Positions 21,678 to 35,099 of a DNA stretch of 64,000 nt are shown here, one piece after another. The notes below the pieces were generated by a model. It was not told the origin of the DNA. It did no database searches and worked only from the letters and a program-made list of their open reading frames with translations. Location: the NCBI GenBank assembly GCA_030737875.1, contig CM060923.1:494972453-495036452 (forward strand), written 5' to 3'. This stretch comes from Allium sativum (Eukaryota > Streptophyta > Magnoliopsida > Asparagales > Amaryllidaceae). The translations under genes and the position numbers were made by a program. Position 1 is the stretch's first letter, and every line of letters begins with the position of its first letter.

Positions 21678-24144
21678 TGTAATGACCCGAATTTTTGCGA
21701 CTTTGGTTATTGCAATAAACACGATGACGACTAACCAAACATCGTGAAATCCCGGTAATTAATGAAAGAAATTAGAGGGTGATGATAGATAAGATAGAAA
21801 CTTAGAATAGAAGAAGAAAAGAAGAACTTACATCATCAGAGTAACACGAATCTCACAGCGGAACGAATAACATATATTGATAACATGACTTTGAAATATA
21901 ATAGTTATGTATACAATAGCACTTATCAGAGTACATCACTTACAACACAGCGGAAATAACTATAGCTATATGATCTTGAAGCCTCCTGCTCCAAGCTCTC
22001 CAAGTATATCTGTAAATCCCGACTACTTGACTGCCCGTACAAATTTAGGCACCCAAGAGTTTAGGGAAAACTACAAAATAAACTCCGGGTCAGTCATGGA
22101 CTGGTATGAGTAAAACAGTTTATAACAGTTGAACAGGTATATGATATCTCATAAGACCACGCCGTGAATACGGAACGGGTTTTTCCCTTATGAGAATCCA
22201 ACATCTTTGACAAAGCAATATCGTTCTGATATTATAATAATGTCTAAGTACAAATAGATATCAATCTAGCAGAACGCTTTCATCTCACGTTCTACATATA
22301 TAGTATACAATCAAAAACGCAAGCACGTATTGGATAATGATTTCCAACTATGATAAGGTATGGAACCACCTTTCGCTAGTGTACCTCTAGAGAGGAATAC
22401 ACTGGGTTCAACAAGAATATCTTGCAACCCGGCCATACATGACCGACCACTCATTTCGCTTGAGTGTATCGAATGTATATCACCAACGGTTGGGATCAGC
22501 AACCGTTTCCCGTATATATGGGACAACATTGATAGATTAAAGTGGCAAATAAATAATCTCTAGATAAGTGATTATACACCCTACTTCGGAGCGACCGACT
22601 TAGCCATGCTGCCTGCCCTATTTCTGTCATTTACCGGATGTGAGGCTAGAAGCTACGCTTATCTTTTACATGTCACATCTTCATTCATTTTGAATGTCAC
22701 ATCGTCATACCTGCCCAATCACAAATTGATTTCCCCAAAAATACTACGTGTATACAGCTAAGAGAAACGAATTCCTCCGCCACTAAACGTGGATATGTTT
22801 TGAAGAGATTAATTTACGCGATCTATTAGATATACTCTGTCAGACATTCTTCCATACAGGTCGTCCAGGGACTGGACAAACCGAAGGCACTATTCTGTAA
22901 ACAGGATTATCCTTGCATAACTTCGTCTTTATTTTTGTTTGGCATATATGATTTGCAATGCTTATGCCAATAAAGAGTGGTTCTTCGGATAATAATCCAA
23001 CCGGTCTCTCCATATTAACAACGTTAAAATGGTCGAAAATATCGATGGTCGATGAGTTAACTATCAAAGAAAAACACGTGTGCAAACAACGATATTATTT
23101 CCAATTGGAAATCAATCATCAACCCTATATATATAAATGTATCTCCTCATTTCTATGTTTAGAAAATATACGTTATTAACACTGGAAAACATTTCCATTT
23201 CTTTATTTACATATCACTATCTTCCCACATCTATCAGACTCTAACTATAACCAACAAGAGAACAACTTCCCAAGTATAAACCCCGAAGGCCGGAACCAAC
23301 ATCAGATCGATACCCAGAAAACTATTCAACTTATTAATCTCTAGTCAGTTTCTAATTTCTGTTTAACTCCATTTTGATTTACTCTAATTGAATAACTCTA
23401 TTTGTTTAACTCCTATTCAAATAACTAATATTAAATTTAACTTCATTCGCTTGACTCTAGATCGCAGCGATCACAATGGTTAAGCATGATTCCCTCAGGA
23501 AACATCCGACCGCTGTAGGCTATCTGCAGCCCTGCGAATTACGCTAGCATTCGTGCTAAATGGCAACTTATCTTGAATAACTATGTTTGACTAACTCTTC
23601 GAATAAACTATATTTGATTGACTTCTATTTGATAACTATAATCGACTAACTCTTTTCTATCTCGTTAATTTCCTTTTTATAAATCCTATTTACTTTCTAA
23701 ATAAATATCCCTTTATTAATTCTATTTATTTCCTTTATTCTATTTATTCCCTTTTTTATAAAATCTTCTAATTATTTTATAAATAATTTCTCTTTTATAA
23801 AATACTTTGATTTTATAAATACTTTATTTTCAAAATATTTCCTTTTTATAAAATCGGTTGATTTTATAAAATCCCTTTATTTCAATATACATTGAAAAAA
23901 TTCTTTTTACATCCCAGGGTCTTTTTATGATATTTAAAATAGCAAACCACAATGATCGATATCATTTAAACACTCATAATCAAACAGATTATATATCACA
24001 TCATATATTACAATATATGAACAGAACAGTATCATAAATATTGAGGAGTCCAGTTGGACCCCTCCAACATGTTCCCCTGCATCACAGATGTTAAACGCAC
24101 GAATATAAAATATTCTATTAAACCGAATCAATATTCGATTAACG

Positions 24145-24183
<39 letters not shown>

Positions 24184-26251
24184 TACATATATATCGTTAT
24201 CTATGATTTCAATCAATACACAAACAACTCAACCAACAGTTAACACACAACAATCAGTCATCATTTATCAGTTCTAAATATACGTTACAAAAATAGAACT
24301 GTTCAGAGTTGGTGAGTTTTACTCACATTGGACGATCATCGTTGATAACGATAACCATCGCTCGATTTTATTCAGACGGACAATTTATTTTGCTATAATT
24401 ATAACAGACTCCGATTCACTCCCAGTCAGTTCCATTGTGTAGGCGCCGTCCATACGATCCCAACGGATCTTGTTTCGCTGAATTTCGATATCGTATGAGA
24501 TAGTTACGAAATTTTCAAACTTAATACTCTATTTGAATTTTAAATAAAACTTTAAACCATTTAGAATTTGGGCCTTACAAACCTTTGAATAGCCCATTTG
24601 CATTTTTAGACCCGAGGCCCGCAACTACTTCTTCCCAATCGTATCAATCCCTCCCTCCAGACATTTAGTACGTCCCTTAAAATCTGCTATCTCCTCCTTC
24701 AATATTTGTCTGGTCCCTCCTTCTCACAATCAATCCGCAAACAAACAGATGCCCTCCAATCTTTCTGCTGATTCCCGCTATTCTCCTGCATCAGCTAAAG
24801 TCTTCCTCCTCAAATGAATTGTCCCGACTTCAGACAAACCAACCTCCCCATCACGAACTCCAGAAAACCCCTCCCTCACCATCTTTGAATTTCACTTCCT
24901 CCCATAAACCCACAGAATCAAACTCGATCTCCCAAATCGATTTGCCTCGACAGCATACTGCTGTGTATCTTAGTATTTCGATTGACATTCCCAATCATAG
25001 AAAATCCCAAAACTGCTCAATGTGATGCTAGTCTCCCCGATAAGCATGAATACCACAATCAAATCCTAAATTGATGCACCCATTTCTTCGAACCACCTAA
25101 CCTTAGGCACGTTGTACGATTTCCGATGATCCCAGCAAGCGTCGCATACCATAAAACAGGTATAGGAATGAAGATAAAGTCCAGATGAATCTAAATATAT
25201 AAGCTTTGTATTTTATAGTATTTGATTTGAATTTATTTGGATTTTTAAACTCACGAGCTTGGTTTTCCTGAAGAATGGAAAAGGGAAACCGACGACTTGT
25301 TTCTCCTTTGACCAAAGGATGAGTTGATTAGGTTTTAGAACGTTATAAAGTGTTATTTACAGATAAACAAGGTTAGGGATCATTGGTGGCTGAGAAAGAG
25401 GGAGGGTGTTTTTGTTTAGGTTCACTCATTAGTTAGGATATTTGTTTTGAGTTTAAAAGAATTTGGTCATCTAATTTTTCAAAACTTCGTTAATTACGAA
25501 CTGTTATTGACTGGATCAACTACACCATCGTGATGATCAATGCGCCACGATCACAGAAATATAATAATACCGGTAGTTTGACTCATATTGTGAAATCCGA
25601 AAATCGCTGATTAAGGGTGCAAAAATACTCCAAATAAAAAGTTGCTTATTTAATTATTTAAAAATTACAGAAAAATTCTAAAAATTAAATTATTGCTATG
25701 TGTCAATAGAACCTTGCCCTATTTCGAATCCGATATTTAAATATACTCAAATAACTGTTATGACCATAAACGAACATGCCGCTGTTTTTCTAAATATTTG
25801 AGTTGGACATAAAACAAAATCTACATGATGAAATCCCGATTTTTCTCTTCCACTAGAAAGATATACTCCACCAGCTCCACACGTTTCTTGTTTCACAGAA
25901 ATCCGATTTAAAACGAACCCTGTATACTCAATTGAAGTTCGAATTGCCAAATAGCGAACTACCACATCGTTACGTGCTCTATTTTAATTATAATATAATT
26001 ATACGTTCAAACTGACGTCGATTGAATATATTCGTCAATATAATTCAATTCTAAGCTGAAGGGACGACCCCGTTCACAGAATATTGTGATTACCAATATT
26101 TTGATTATTTCTGAATTAAATATATTATTCTATTATTTAATTTAATTAAATATTCACTATAATTTAATTAACGATGATTTAATTCCCTAAATCACTATTT
26201 ATATAATTAAATAAATTAATTATAATACCTCTGACAATGCGGGCCATTACA
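21678..26251 (-). repeat. LTR A2 (5' LTR of A), uninterrupted
   Basis: 4574 bp, TGTAATGACCCG...GGCCATTACA. It carries CAGCGGAA at 21948, the hairpin CAGTC-atg-GACTG at 22091-22103, B's empty target CAACA at 23297-23301, a palindrome at 24043-24064 and a mutated TATA at 25353-25361. The LTR is non-coding. Confidence 0.93.
22091..22103 (-). promoter_or_regulatory. Pan-family hairpin, A2 copy
   Basis: CAGTC-atg-GACTG, followed by GTATGAGTAAA, 413 nt from the PBS-side LTR end. Confidence 0.6.
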
Positions 26252-27731
26252 ATTTCCATTTGGAAATACGACCATTGTTTGTACACATGTTTTCCTTTGA
26301 TAGTTAAATCACCGACTATCAAAGATTTTGACCATTTCCGTTGTCAATATGGAGAGACCGAGATCAGATATATTATCTGAAAACCACTCTGTATGGCATT
26401 AGCGTTGCGAATCAAATATGATGAAGATAATTGAAGACGGAGTTATGCAAGGGGTATTCAGAAAATCCTAGGTAGAAATTGCCTAAGATGGATTTATAGA
26501 ATAGTGCCTTTGAGTTGTCCAGTCCCAGGACAACTTGAATGGACGAATGTATGACAGAGTATATCTGGTCGATCACGTAAGCTGATCGTTTCGAACGTAT
26601 TTACGTTGGTGGTAGAAGAATTCATTTCTCTTAGCTTATACACGTGGTATTTTTGGGGAAATCAATGTGTGATTTGGCGGGTATGACGATGTGGCGTTCA
26701 AAGTAAATGAAGACGATCTATCAAAGAATACGATATGACCTCAAGCCTCATCAACCGAAAAATGACAGAAATCGGGCAAGCAGCATGGCTAAGTGGGCCG
26801 CACCCGATTAGGGTATATTGTCACCACCTAGAGAATATTCATATTTGTTACTTCTTTCAATTCTGTATCTCCTGGGAACAGTTATGTTGGTATAACAACT
26901 GTAAGGTGATAATATATTCGGAACAATCAAGAGAAATGAATGGCCGGTCATGTGTGGTCGAGTTACAAGATGTTCTTGTTGAACTCCAGTGTATCGCTTC
27001 TAGAGTACACTGATCGGAAGGTGATTCCATACCTTGTCATAGTTGGAAATCCATTACCCAATAAGCGCCCGCAGTGTTTGACTGTATATAATATATGTGG
27101 AACGTGAGATGAAAGTGTTTCCACTAGACTGCTATTTATTTGATTTAGACATTATTATAATATCAGGAGAGTATTGATTATAAAGAAATGTTTTGGGTTA
27201 TCGTAAGGTAAAAACCATCCGTGTTTATGTGTGGATTGGTCTTACGATTATCATTTCTTTGGAAAGGATTTTAAAAGTTAAACAAATGATTTAAGTTTAC
27301 TCACACCAGTCACATGACTGACCCAGAGTTTATTTTGTTTTGTTTTCCCTAAACTCTTGGGTGACCAATTTTGTACGGGTAGTCAAGTAGTCGGGATTTA
27401 CAGATACTTGAAGAGCAGTTGCAGGAGGCTTCAAGATTATATAGCTATTGTTATTTTCGCTGTGTTGTAAGTGTTATACTCTAATAATGGTATTGTATAC
27501 AGATACTATTGTATTTCAAAGTTATGTTATGAAATATATTTATTCATTCCGCTGTGAAATTCATGTTACTCTGATGTTGTATGGTCTTCTTTTTCTTCTA
27601 TTCTAAGTTTTTATCTTATCTATTCTCACCCTCCAATTTCTTTCATGGACTATCCGGTATTTCCGATGCTTGGATAGTCGACATTGAGTTTATGTCGATA
27701 ACCAGGATCGCGAAAACCCCGGGTCGTTACA
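26252..27731 (+). mobile_element. Right half of A-type LTR (element G)
   Basis: It begins with A's right TSD (ATTTC) and continues G in + orientation. It is recognisably the reverse complement of the PBS-side part of A and F LTRs: GGAGAGACCGAG and ACCACTCTGTATGG blocks, TATCGCTTCTAGAG, hairpin CAGTC-acat-GACTG at 27307-27320, and CCCTAAACTCTTGGGTG. It ends in CCCGGGTCGTTACA. ORFs 26735-27013 and 27581-27814 have no homologous domain. Confidence 0.75.
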
Positions 27732-28303
27732 TGTTGTTTAAAGGAGACGGAGTAAGGTATATATTATTTCAAGATTTAAATAATTTAATTATTTTATTAG
27801 TTCAATTTAATTAATAGTAGTGTAACCAATAAATAAAATCAAATTGATTTAATCTCGCTCAGATTTGATTTATTTGTGACATTTAAATGTTTAAAAATAA
27901 TCATTTATTGAAATGCATCAGTAAGTATTTTACCGGTTCTATTAATCGAACCATAGAAAAATATCAGCTTAATAAGAATATATTAGATCAATAAAAATAT
28001 TATTTTATTAGTTAAATAAAAGTATAATAATTATATGTTTATTGAATGCAAAAAGTAGGGATTGTCACATTGGATTGCGAAATGTACGAGCTGGGATTGG
28101 TTAGAGATTTTTCTGAGTCAGCTAGGGATTTACATAATTTAGGAAGCTGTATATTCGACAAATAATTAAAATCACGGTGAGTAGACTCACTCTCTGGATT
28201 TTATTAAAAAAAATTATATGTTGTTTGTTAATTGTTTGGATGCATTTAATTGTTTGTGTGGCTATTATAAATATATTAGTTATTTAGGATTAGTGGTTGT
28301 GGC

Positions 28304-28364
<61 letters not shown>

Positions 28365-28884
28365 TGGTGGTTAGATAGTTCCCGTAGTATCATTAGCGGA
28401 TGCCCGTAGTATCATTAGCGGATGACCCTATACGCCCCACGTTATGATAGTGGATGACCTTCTATACCGCGATATCCTACCTCGAAGTAGGATAGGTATT
28501 ACCTATGTTGGCTAACGTCTGTGGATGCAGGAAAACAAGTTGGAGGCATCCAACTGGATTCCTCAAAAATTTATTATTATTTGTTTTCATACATATATTA
28601 TCATATATGATGTGTTGATTGAAAATTGGGTGGTTTGATTGCTTAAATATCACTGGGCCCAAAATGTTGATTTATAAAAATATCATAAAAAGGATATTTC
28701 AAGATTTAAATGGAAAATCTATTTTTTTTTCAAAAATAGAATTTGAATTTTGAATGGGCTATAAAGATATTTACTTGTTTTGAATAAATAAAACAAGTAT
28801 TGAATTTATAAATGATGTTTATAAATTAAAGAATACAGGAAATGGAAGTGAATTTATAAACGATGTTTACAAATTAAAAATTGA
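27732..28884 (+). mobile_element. F-type LTR remnant (element I)
   Basis: From about 28160 it is the reverse complement of F 36830-36100: GTGAGTAGACTCACTC, a duplicated TAGTATCATTAGCGGATG pair (28384-28424), TACCGCGATATCCTACCTCG, and the palindrome GAGGCATCCA-ac-TGGATTCCTC at 28543-28564 (one mismatch). The part before 28060 is very A+T-rich and only weakly F-like. It is cut by element D at 28885. Confidence 0.65.
28303..28362. repeat. (AT)n(GT)n compound microsatellite
   Basis: About 60 bp of AT followed by GT units inside remnant I. Confidence 0.95.
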
Positions 28885-31372
28885 TGTAACAACCCGGAAA
28901 ATTAGAACCAATTTAAAATTTTTATTTTAGCAATTTTAGTGAATTTTGAATATTTAAAATGATTTATTTTAAATAATAACAACAAGAAATTTATTTTGAA
29001 TAGAATTAGAACATAAATATTTATATAGATCGAAGTTAGAATATAAATTTTTATTTTAATTATAAAAGGAATTGGAAATGGCGCGGTAGTTTGAAAATTC
29101 GATTTCAAATTTCAAATAAATGTACAGGATTCAAAATAAACCAGATTTTAGCAAAACCAAAAATATTTGAATCTGTTTGAAAATATCTTTCCAACGAATC
29201 TGAAAAATAAAAATTTCATAGTGGGAACAAAAAGTTATGCCCAGTTAAAAATTCAGAATAGTCGCTATGGAAATATAGCCCTTAAAACTAGCGATTTTGC
29301 AAACGACCTCCGTTTACGACGAAACCACTTTTGTTGGATCCAGAATGTCAAATTATTGTTAGATTCCAGTTTTCATAATTTTTGGGATCAACATGTGAGC
29401 ATGGCGAAAGAAAACGTGTTTTGACAGTTTCACTCAATTTGGATCGACCAGAAAATGGCCATTTTTCAAACGGTCCCCAAATTTGACGAAATTAGTTTTG
29501 TTAGGACCGTATCGTCAACACAAAGTTAGAAATAATTTTTCTGAAATTTCTGTAATTAGTTTTAATTTCAATTTTTTCTTTTTATGAAAGTGATTTAAAA
29601 ATGTGATTTTTCTTTATATGAAGTGAAATAAAAATATGAACTTTATTTTATACAAGGCGAAATAAAAATAGGATTTTTATTACGAAGAGTAGCGATAAAG
29701 ATTCGATTTTTATATATATGAAGTAGAGATAAAGATTCGATTTTCGTTTATATAGAGATAATAAAAATATAATTTTTATTTATCTAGAGATAATAAAAAT
29801 ATGATTTTTATATTATAGAGATAATAAAAATATGATTTTTATTGTATGAACATTGAAATAAAAATATTATCTTTATAACGTAAACATCGTGTTAATGATG
29901 TGATTTTTGCACATGTGGTTTGTAGTAAAAATATAATTTTTAGAATTGAAATAAAAATGTGATTTTTACTATGAACAGCGTGAGGAAAGGATTGTGTTGA
30001 CATTACGAGAAAATCCAAACGGCTCAGAAATTCGAAATAGACTAGCGGAGTGGATCCCAAAGGTGTGAACCTCTCACTTTAATTTTATTTTCTTGTTGAA
30101 ATATATACTAGGATGTAGACGGTGCTTTGCAGCACCTGATACCCATCGTCCACAGTCCATGGATGACCGTTTGTTTGTTTGATTGTGTTGTGAAAATTGT
30201 TTGTGATGTGAAATGGATCGTATAAAATATTCATTTGTTAAATAAAATATTTTGTAGTTAAAAATATAATTTTTAACGTTCATATGAATAAAAAAATATT
30301 CATAAACAAATTGGACGATTTGTTTATGTACACACATTTGACTGATATTGATTGGGATGATAAATTTTATACATCGCCCAACTGCACAAATAAAATTCAT
30401 TATTAATTGATTGAAACCCCACACGGGTATTATGATGATATTGGTCATATAATAACCCCAATATTTATTTGTATGTCAATCGATTGGTTGACAAGCTGTG
30501 TAAGCGTTGAATATTTATATTTAATGCTTATACAGTGTAGAATGCACTCTAGATGATGGTTGACTGTATTTGATTGTTGTTGTATATGTGTGATGTATGA
30601 AATCCATATAAATAAAATTATATGGTAATTGACTGTGTTTGATTCCAGTTCAAAAAGAATGAATATTTTAAAATAACGAATATTTTAAAATAAAGAATAT
30701 TTTAAAATAATATATAGTAATGGGTCAAAATATGATTTTGATGTCCGATTTGGGATGGACACGAATATATTCAAATATATAAAGCCGTGTTGATTAGATT
30801 AACGCCATTTTGACATGAAGGAGATTTATATAGATTTTATCCATTTTTATAATGAATATCGAAAAGGAAGTGATTTCAAAATCTAATGTTTTGAAAATAC
30901 TATCAATTATATATATCGATGATATGGAACATTCAATTTTGATTTGAAATTGAATATGAAGTTGAAATCGTTTTGAAAACGAATTTAAAACGATTTATAA
31001 AATACATTTTAAATGGAAATCGATGAAATATATGTAATATATTATATATATATAATGGCCTGAATAGAACGCGCCGCGGCAGTTCGCGAATTTCGACCAT
31101 TGACTTCTAACGGACATAACGGGAGATCCGACCGTCGAATTCTCCTGAAACCGGAACCGTTGAGTTTGTATCGAAAAGTGCTTTCCAATGAATACAAGAG
31201 TTTTGAAATCTAACGGTTGAATTTGGAATCATTTCCAAATCTAATTTGGAAAAGGTCATTGTAAGTGCAGTTCGATGGCCGTTTATGGAAATCGACTGTA
31301 CGGGCCTTGATAAAATGATTGAAAATATCAATAATTTGTGTAAAATCATAATAAATGACTTGGAAAGAATTA
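28885..31372 (+). mobile_element. Left half of E-type LTR (element D)
   Basis: It starts TGTAACAACCCGG and runs as the reverse complement of the right ends of E1 and E2: ATGGCGCGGTAGTT, TCCAACGAATCTG, ATAGTCGCTATGG, TTAGGACCGTATCG, the AAAAATATGATTTTTAT array (29575-29970), the hairpin GGTGCT-ttgc-AGCACC at 30121-30136, and the GCGCCGCGGCAG/GATCCGACCGTCG block (31065-31150). The G+C-rich leader that E and J have before the array is missing. It is interrupted at the TSD AATTA (31368-31372) by E and resumes at 51657. Confidence 0.82.
29575..29970. repeat. AAAAATATGATTTTTAT near-palindrome array (D)
   Basis: About ten copies of an AAAAAT-n-ATTTTTAT unit, many self-complementary, spaced 25-45 bp. 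Confidence 0.8.
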
Positions 31373-31731
31373 TGAAATGACCCGAAATCCCCCTTACGGG
31401 AAATCACGGATTGAGTTGAGAACAAGCCACATCGGAACACAAATAGAAGAACATTTCATTGTTTATTACAACAATTTCATCAGAATACAAGAATATACAG
31501 AGTAGGAATCAATATTACACATTCAATAAATATCAGAGATTACTATACATTACAATGCAGCGGAAAATAATACAAAACACAACTGAAGGAGATATACAGA
31601 TACAAAGCTTTCCGGATATCGTTCCAGCTGTAGCAGGACCCTATGAATATAAATCTGCAAAACTAAAACTACTAGCTGCCCGTATCGAAAATAAGGGACC
31701 TAGAGTTTAGGTTAAACAATAAACTGCAGGT

Positions 31732-31745
31732 CAGTCATGTGACTG
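31732..31745 (-). promoter_or_regulatory. Pan-family hairpin, E1 copy
   Basis: CAGTC-atgt-GACTG (CAGTCATGTGACTG), followed by GTGTGAGAA, about 360 nt from the LTR end. The E2 copy is at 45641-45654. Confidence 0.6.
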
Positions 31746-32537
31746 GTGTGAGAACTAAAACAGTTATTAATCTTTATTTTAAAGTTAGGTAAATCAAGGG
31801 ACCACGCCGTATAACACGGAACGGGTTTCCTCCCAAGAACACCAGTGCATAAAACAACAGCGCAATGCTAAATAAAGAACAATGAAGCTATTATAAGACC
31901 CAGGTCCCATCACACAATGCAACACAAGCCGGAGGATAGGGTTTTACCTTATAATAGCCAAAGAATGCTTGATACGCTAAATTTCATCTTTTATTATTAC
32001 TATAAGAGAAGAAATCAATTTCAATCATAAGTATCAATCATAGGCGGCATGAATGCCCCATACCACTATGTCGCCATATATAGGTGTTGTAATGGCCCGC
32101 AAATCCGTACTATCTGAGTTGACTAATAACACCACACGTCCAACCCAAATTGCACGAAAATACGAATCATTATTAGAAAGAAGTTAGAGGATGAGAAATA
32201 GAAAGAAAGAAATATTAGAATAGAAGAAAACGAAGAAGACAAATCTCATAGCGGAACGAATAAAATATATTTTATAACATACCTTTTGAAATACAAATCA
32301 GTAACTTTATATACATACCATCATCAGAGCACAACAGTTATTCCTGGAACAGTTACAAACACCTGTTTCCAGATACAACATAGTACACAGCGGAATATAT
32401 GATAGTCTATAGCTAACTGGTGAAGCCTCCTGCTTCCAACTCCTCCAAATAAATCTGTAAAATCCCGACTACTTGACTGCCCGTACAAATTTGGGCACCC
32501 AAGAGTTTAGGGAAAACAAACAAAATAAACTCTGGGT

Positions 32538-32551
32538 CAGTCAGGGGACTG
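32538..32551 (-). promoter_or_regulatory. Pan-family hairpin, F copy
   Basis: CAGTC-aggg-GACTG, followed by GTGTGAGTAAA, about 450 nt from F's left end. CAGCGGAA is at 32388-32395. Confidence 0.6.
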
Positions 32552-34195
32552 GTGTGAGTAAACTCCAAACATTTGCTTAACTTTCAAAATCCTTTCGAAA
32601 GAAAGAATAATAGTAAGACCAGCCTACACATAAACATGGATGGTTTTTCCCTTACTATAACCCACTTTGATTCAAAAATCCAATGATATTATAATAGTGT
32701 CTACATCAAATAAATAACCAAATAGCAGAACGCTTGCATCTCACACTCCACATATATAGTATAAAATCAAAAACCGCATGGCGCTTATTGGAGATTGGAT
32801 TCCGACTATGACAAGGTATGGAACCACCTTCCGCTAGTGTATCTCTAGAGAGGAATACATTGGGGTTCAACAAGAACATCTTGCAACCCGGCCCACACAT
32901 GACCGACCACTCATTTCGCTTGAGTGTATCGAATGTATATCACCAACGGTTGGGATCAGCAACCGTCTCCCGACTGGGACAACATCAAATAGAATAATAA
33001 ATTAAATGAACCTCTTGATAGGTGATTATACATCCTAATGGGATCGACCCACATAGCCACGCTGCCTGCCCGATTTTTGTCATTTCCCGGTTGTTGAGGC
33101 CTGAGGCTTCGATTACTTATCATTCATTGATAGCGCCATCACTTTGAATGCCACATTGTCAGATCCGTTAATCACTAATTGATTTGCACAAATATTCTAG
33201 ATATTATGCTAAGGGAATAAATCTGTTGCAACCATATATATTTATACAGACCAACCCATTAGATCATTGGAAATACTTTGTCAGACATTCGTCCATATAT
33301 GTTCATTCTGGGATTGAACGAAACCGAAGGCACGATTTCTATTAATAGAAAAAGCCCTTGCACTTTACTCCGTCTTCGATTATCTTCATATAATCTGATC
33401 CGCAACGCTACTGCCAATACAGAGTGGTTCACGGATAATAATACAACAGGTCTCTCCATATTGACAACGATGGTCAAAAACCTCGATAGTCTGTGATTTA
33501 ACTATCGAATAAAAACAAGTGTTCATTCAACATATCAATTCAAATCACTGGGCTCTTTAATTAATATTTCATTAATTAAATCTCTTCTCCATTTCCATAT
33601 CAATATTTGTTAACCAAATATTTTCAATAATCATCTTGGTCTCTTATGCCATTTGGAAAACGTTTCCAAATATCAACTTCTTTTATTTTCTATATATTAG
33701 AAAATATCTCTATTTGCGATTGAAAATAATTTCAATCACTTATCTATCCCGACTATTTTAATTATACTCAGGAAATAATTACTTTTATACTTCCAAAATT
33801 CCATCACTTGAGTTAAAACGAATGTTGTATACAACATCGTTACAAACAACCCAAAATATTTTATTCAACCAAACTATTATTCAAACACTTCTCTTCGAGA
33901 CCGGATCTTGCTATTTATCCATTAAAAATGAAATCAATCAAGTTGGGCCAAAATTACCTCTCAGACCTTGACTGAAAACATCCTCCACTTCAAAACGGAA
34001 AAACCACTTACCTCGAATAAACACACTATAAAACCCAATTATTCATTTTTAAACATGCATAAAGTTCTCTTTCCATTTCTAATTAATAGATTTCCCTTTT
34101 TGTTTATAATATTCTATTTTAAAATTCGTTTCCTTATCGAATTCAATATATATTGATATATTGATTTCTAATTATCAAAATTTCTTAAAAATGTT

Positions 34196-34385
34196 CTATC
34201 TCCTTAAATTCCCGGAAAATTTCGCAATAACCTCCCTTGTACCGGGAGCTTCGGGATATTTCAAATAGCCTCCCATGGCCCTCACCAATCCAAAAGAAAA
34301 AGAAAAAGCCAAGTGGGTTGCCGATACGGCGCATAAAACCTCATATATGAATTTAAACATGTACCTTTTTGTCAGGCACATAAAT
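34196..34385 (-). other. Conserved interior island (F copy)
   Basis: Nearly the same as E 44400-44590, including ACCGGGAGCTTCGGGATATT, AATAGCCTCCCATGGC and AACATGTACCT. A 61-codon minus-strand ORF covers it, but frames are not kept open in A and E, so a structural or cis-acting role is more likely than coding. Confidence 0.7.
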
Positions 34386-35099
34386 TAAAATCTTCATATA
34401 CTTCATCCCATACCTGTCTTAACACATGTTCACATGTTTCAATTCAATTCAACTAAATTCAATTGTTTGAATTCGGTTTCGCTCATTTATTCTTTAATTA
34501 GCTATTTTGCATATTTCACTTCTTTGTTTGAGCATAACATGTTCAAACAAAACACCTAACTTGCTCATAACCAAATTCAATTTCAATTTCAATTCTAGTT
34601 TCCTTTTTGATTTCGAATATAAATTTTCAAATCGAAATTACTTATTCAAAACCCAATATCCATTCGAAATCTCATTAACTAATTTCTATTCAATTTAGTT
34701 AATTCTATTCAGAAATAAAAAATCTGATTTCTGTTTCAAAAATCATTTCACTTACTTCACTGGAGCTCAAATTTACTTTATATTTCCAGTGTGGATTTTT
34801 CTAATGGCAAATTCGGAATTTATTTCTTCAAAATTCCTTTATTTATTTAATTAAACCATTATGGGTTTTAAAACGATTTTTGGCGCTGCTTTTCTAAAAA
34901 TTTGATTTTGACACAACTCAAAATTTATATGACGAATTCGGAGTTTTCTCTTCCATTAGAAAACTATTATCTAATCGGTCCTGACGTTTCTTATTTTAAA
35001 GAATTCCGACTTCAATTGAGTTCTGTATACTCGATTGAAGTTCGAAATGACAATTTTTGAACTGCAGCGCTGCGGCGAGTTCGTTTTAATTATATATAT

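Larger units (their letters stand above)
4983..26251 (-). mobile_element. LTR retrotransposon A, LARD-like, non-autonomous
   Basis: A complete minus-strand element. The two LTRs (4983-20269, interrupted by B; 21678-26251) both start TGTAATGACCCG and end CATTACA. A minus-strand PPT follows the left LTR (20270-20282) and an iMet PBS abuts the right LTR (21664-21675). The 5-bp TSD ATTTC is at 4978-4982 and 26252-26256. Without element B it is about 10.6 kb: two LTRs of about 4.6 kb and a 1.4-kb interior without gag or pol. That LTR-heavy, non-coding structure is what defines LARDs (large retrotransposon derivatives). It inserted into the older A-type LTR G. Confidence 0.9.
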
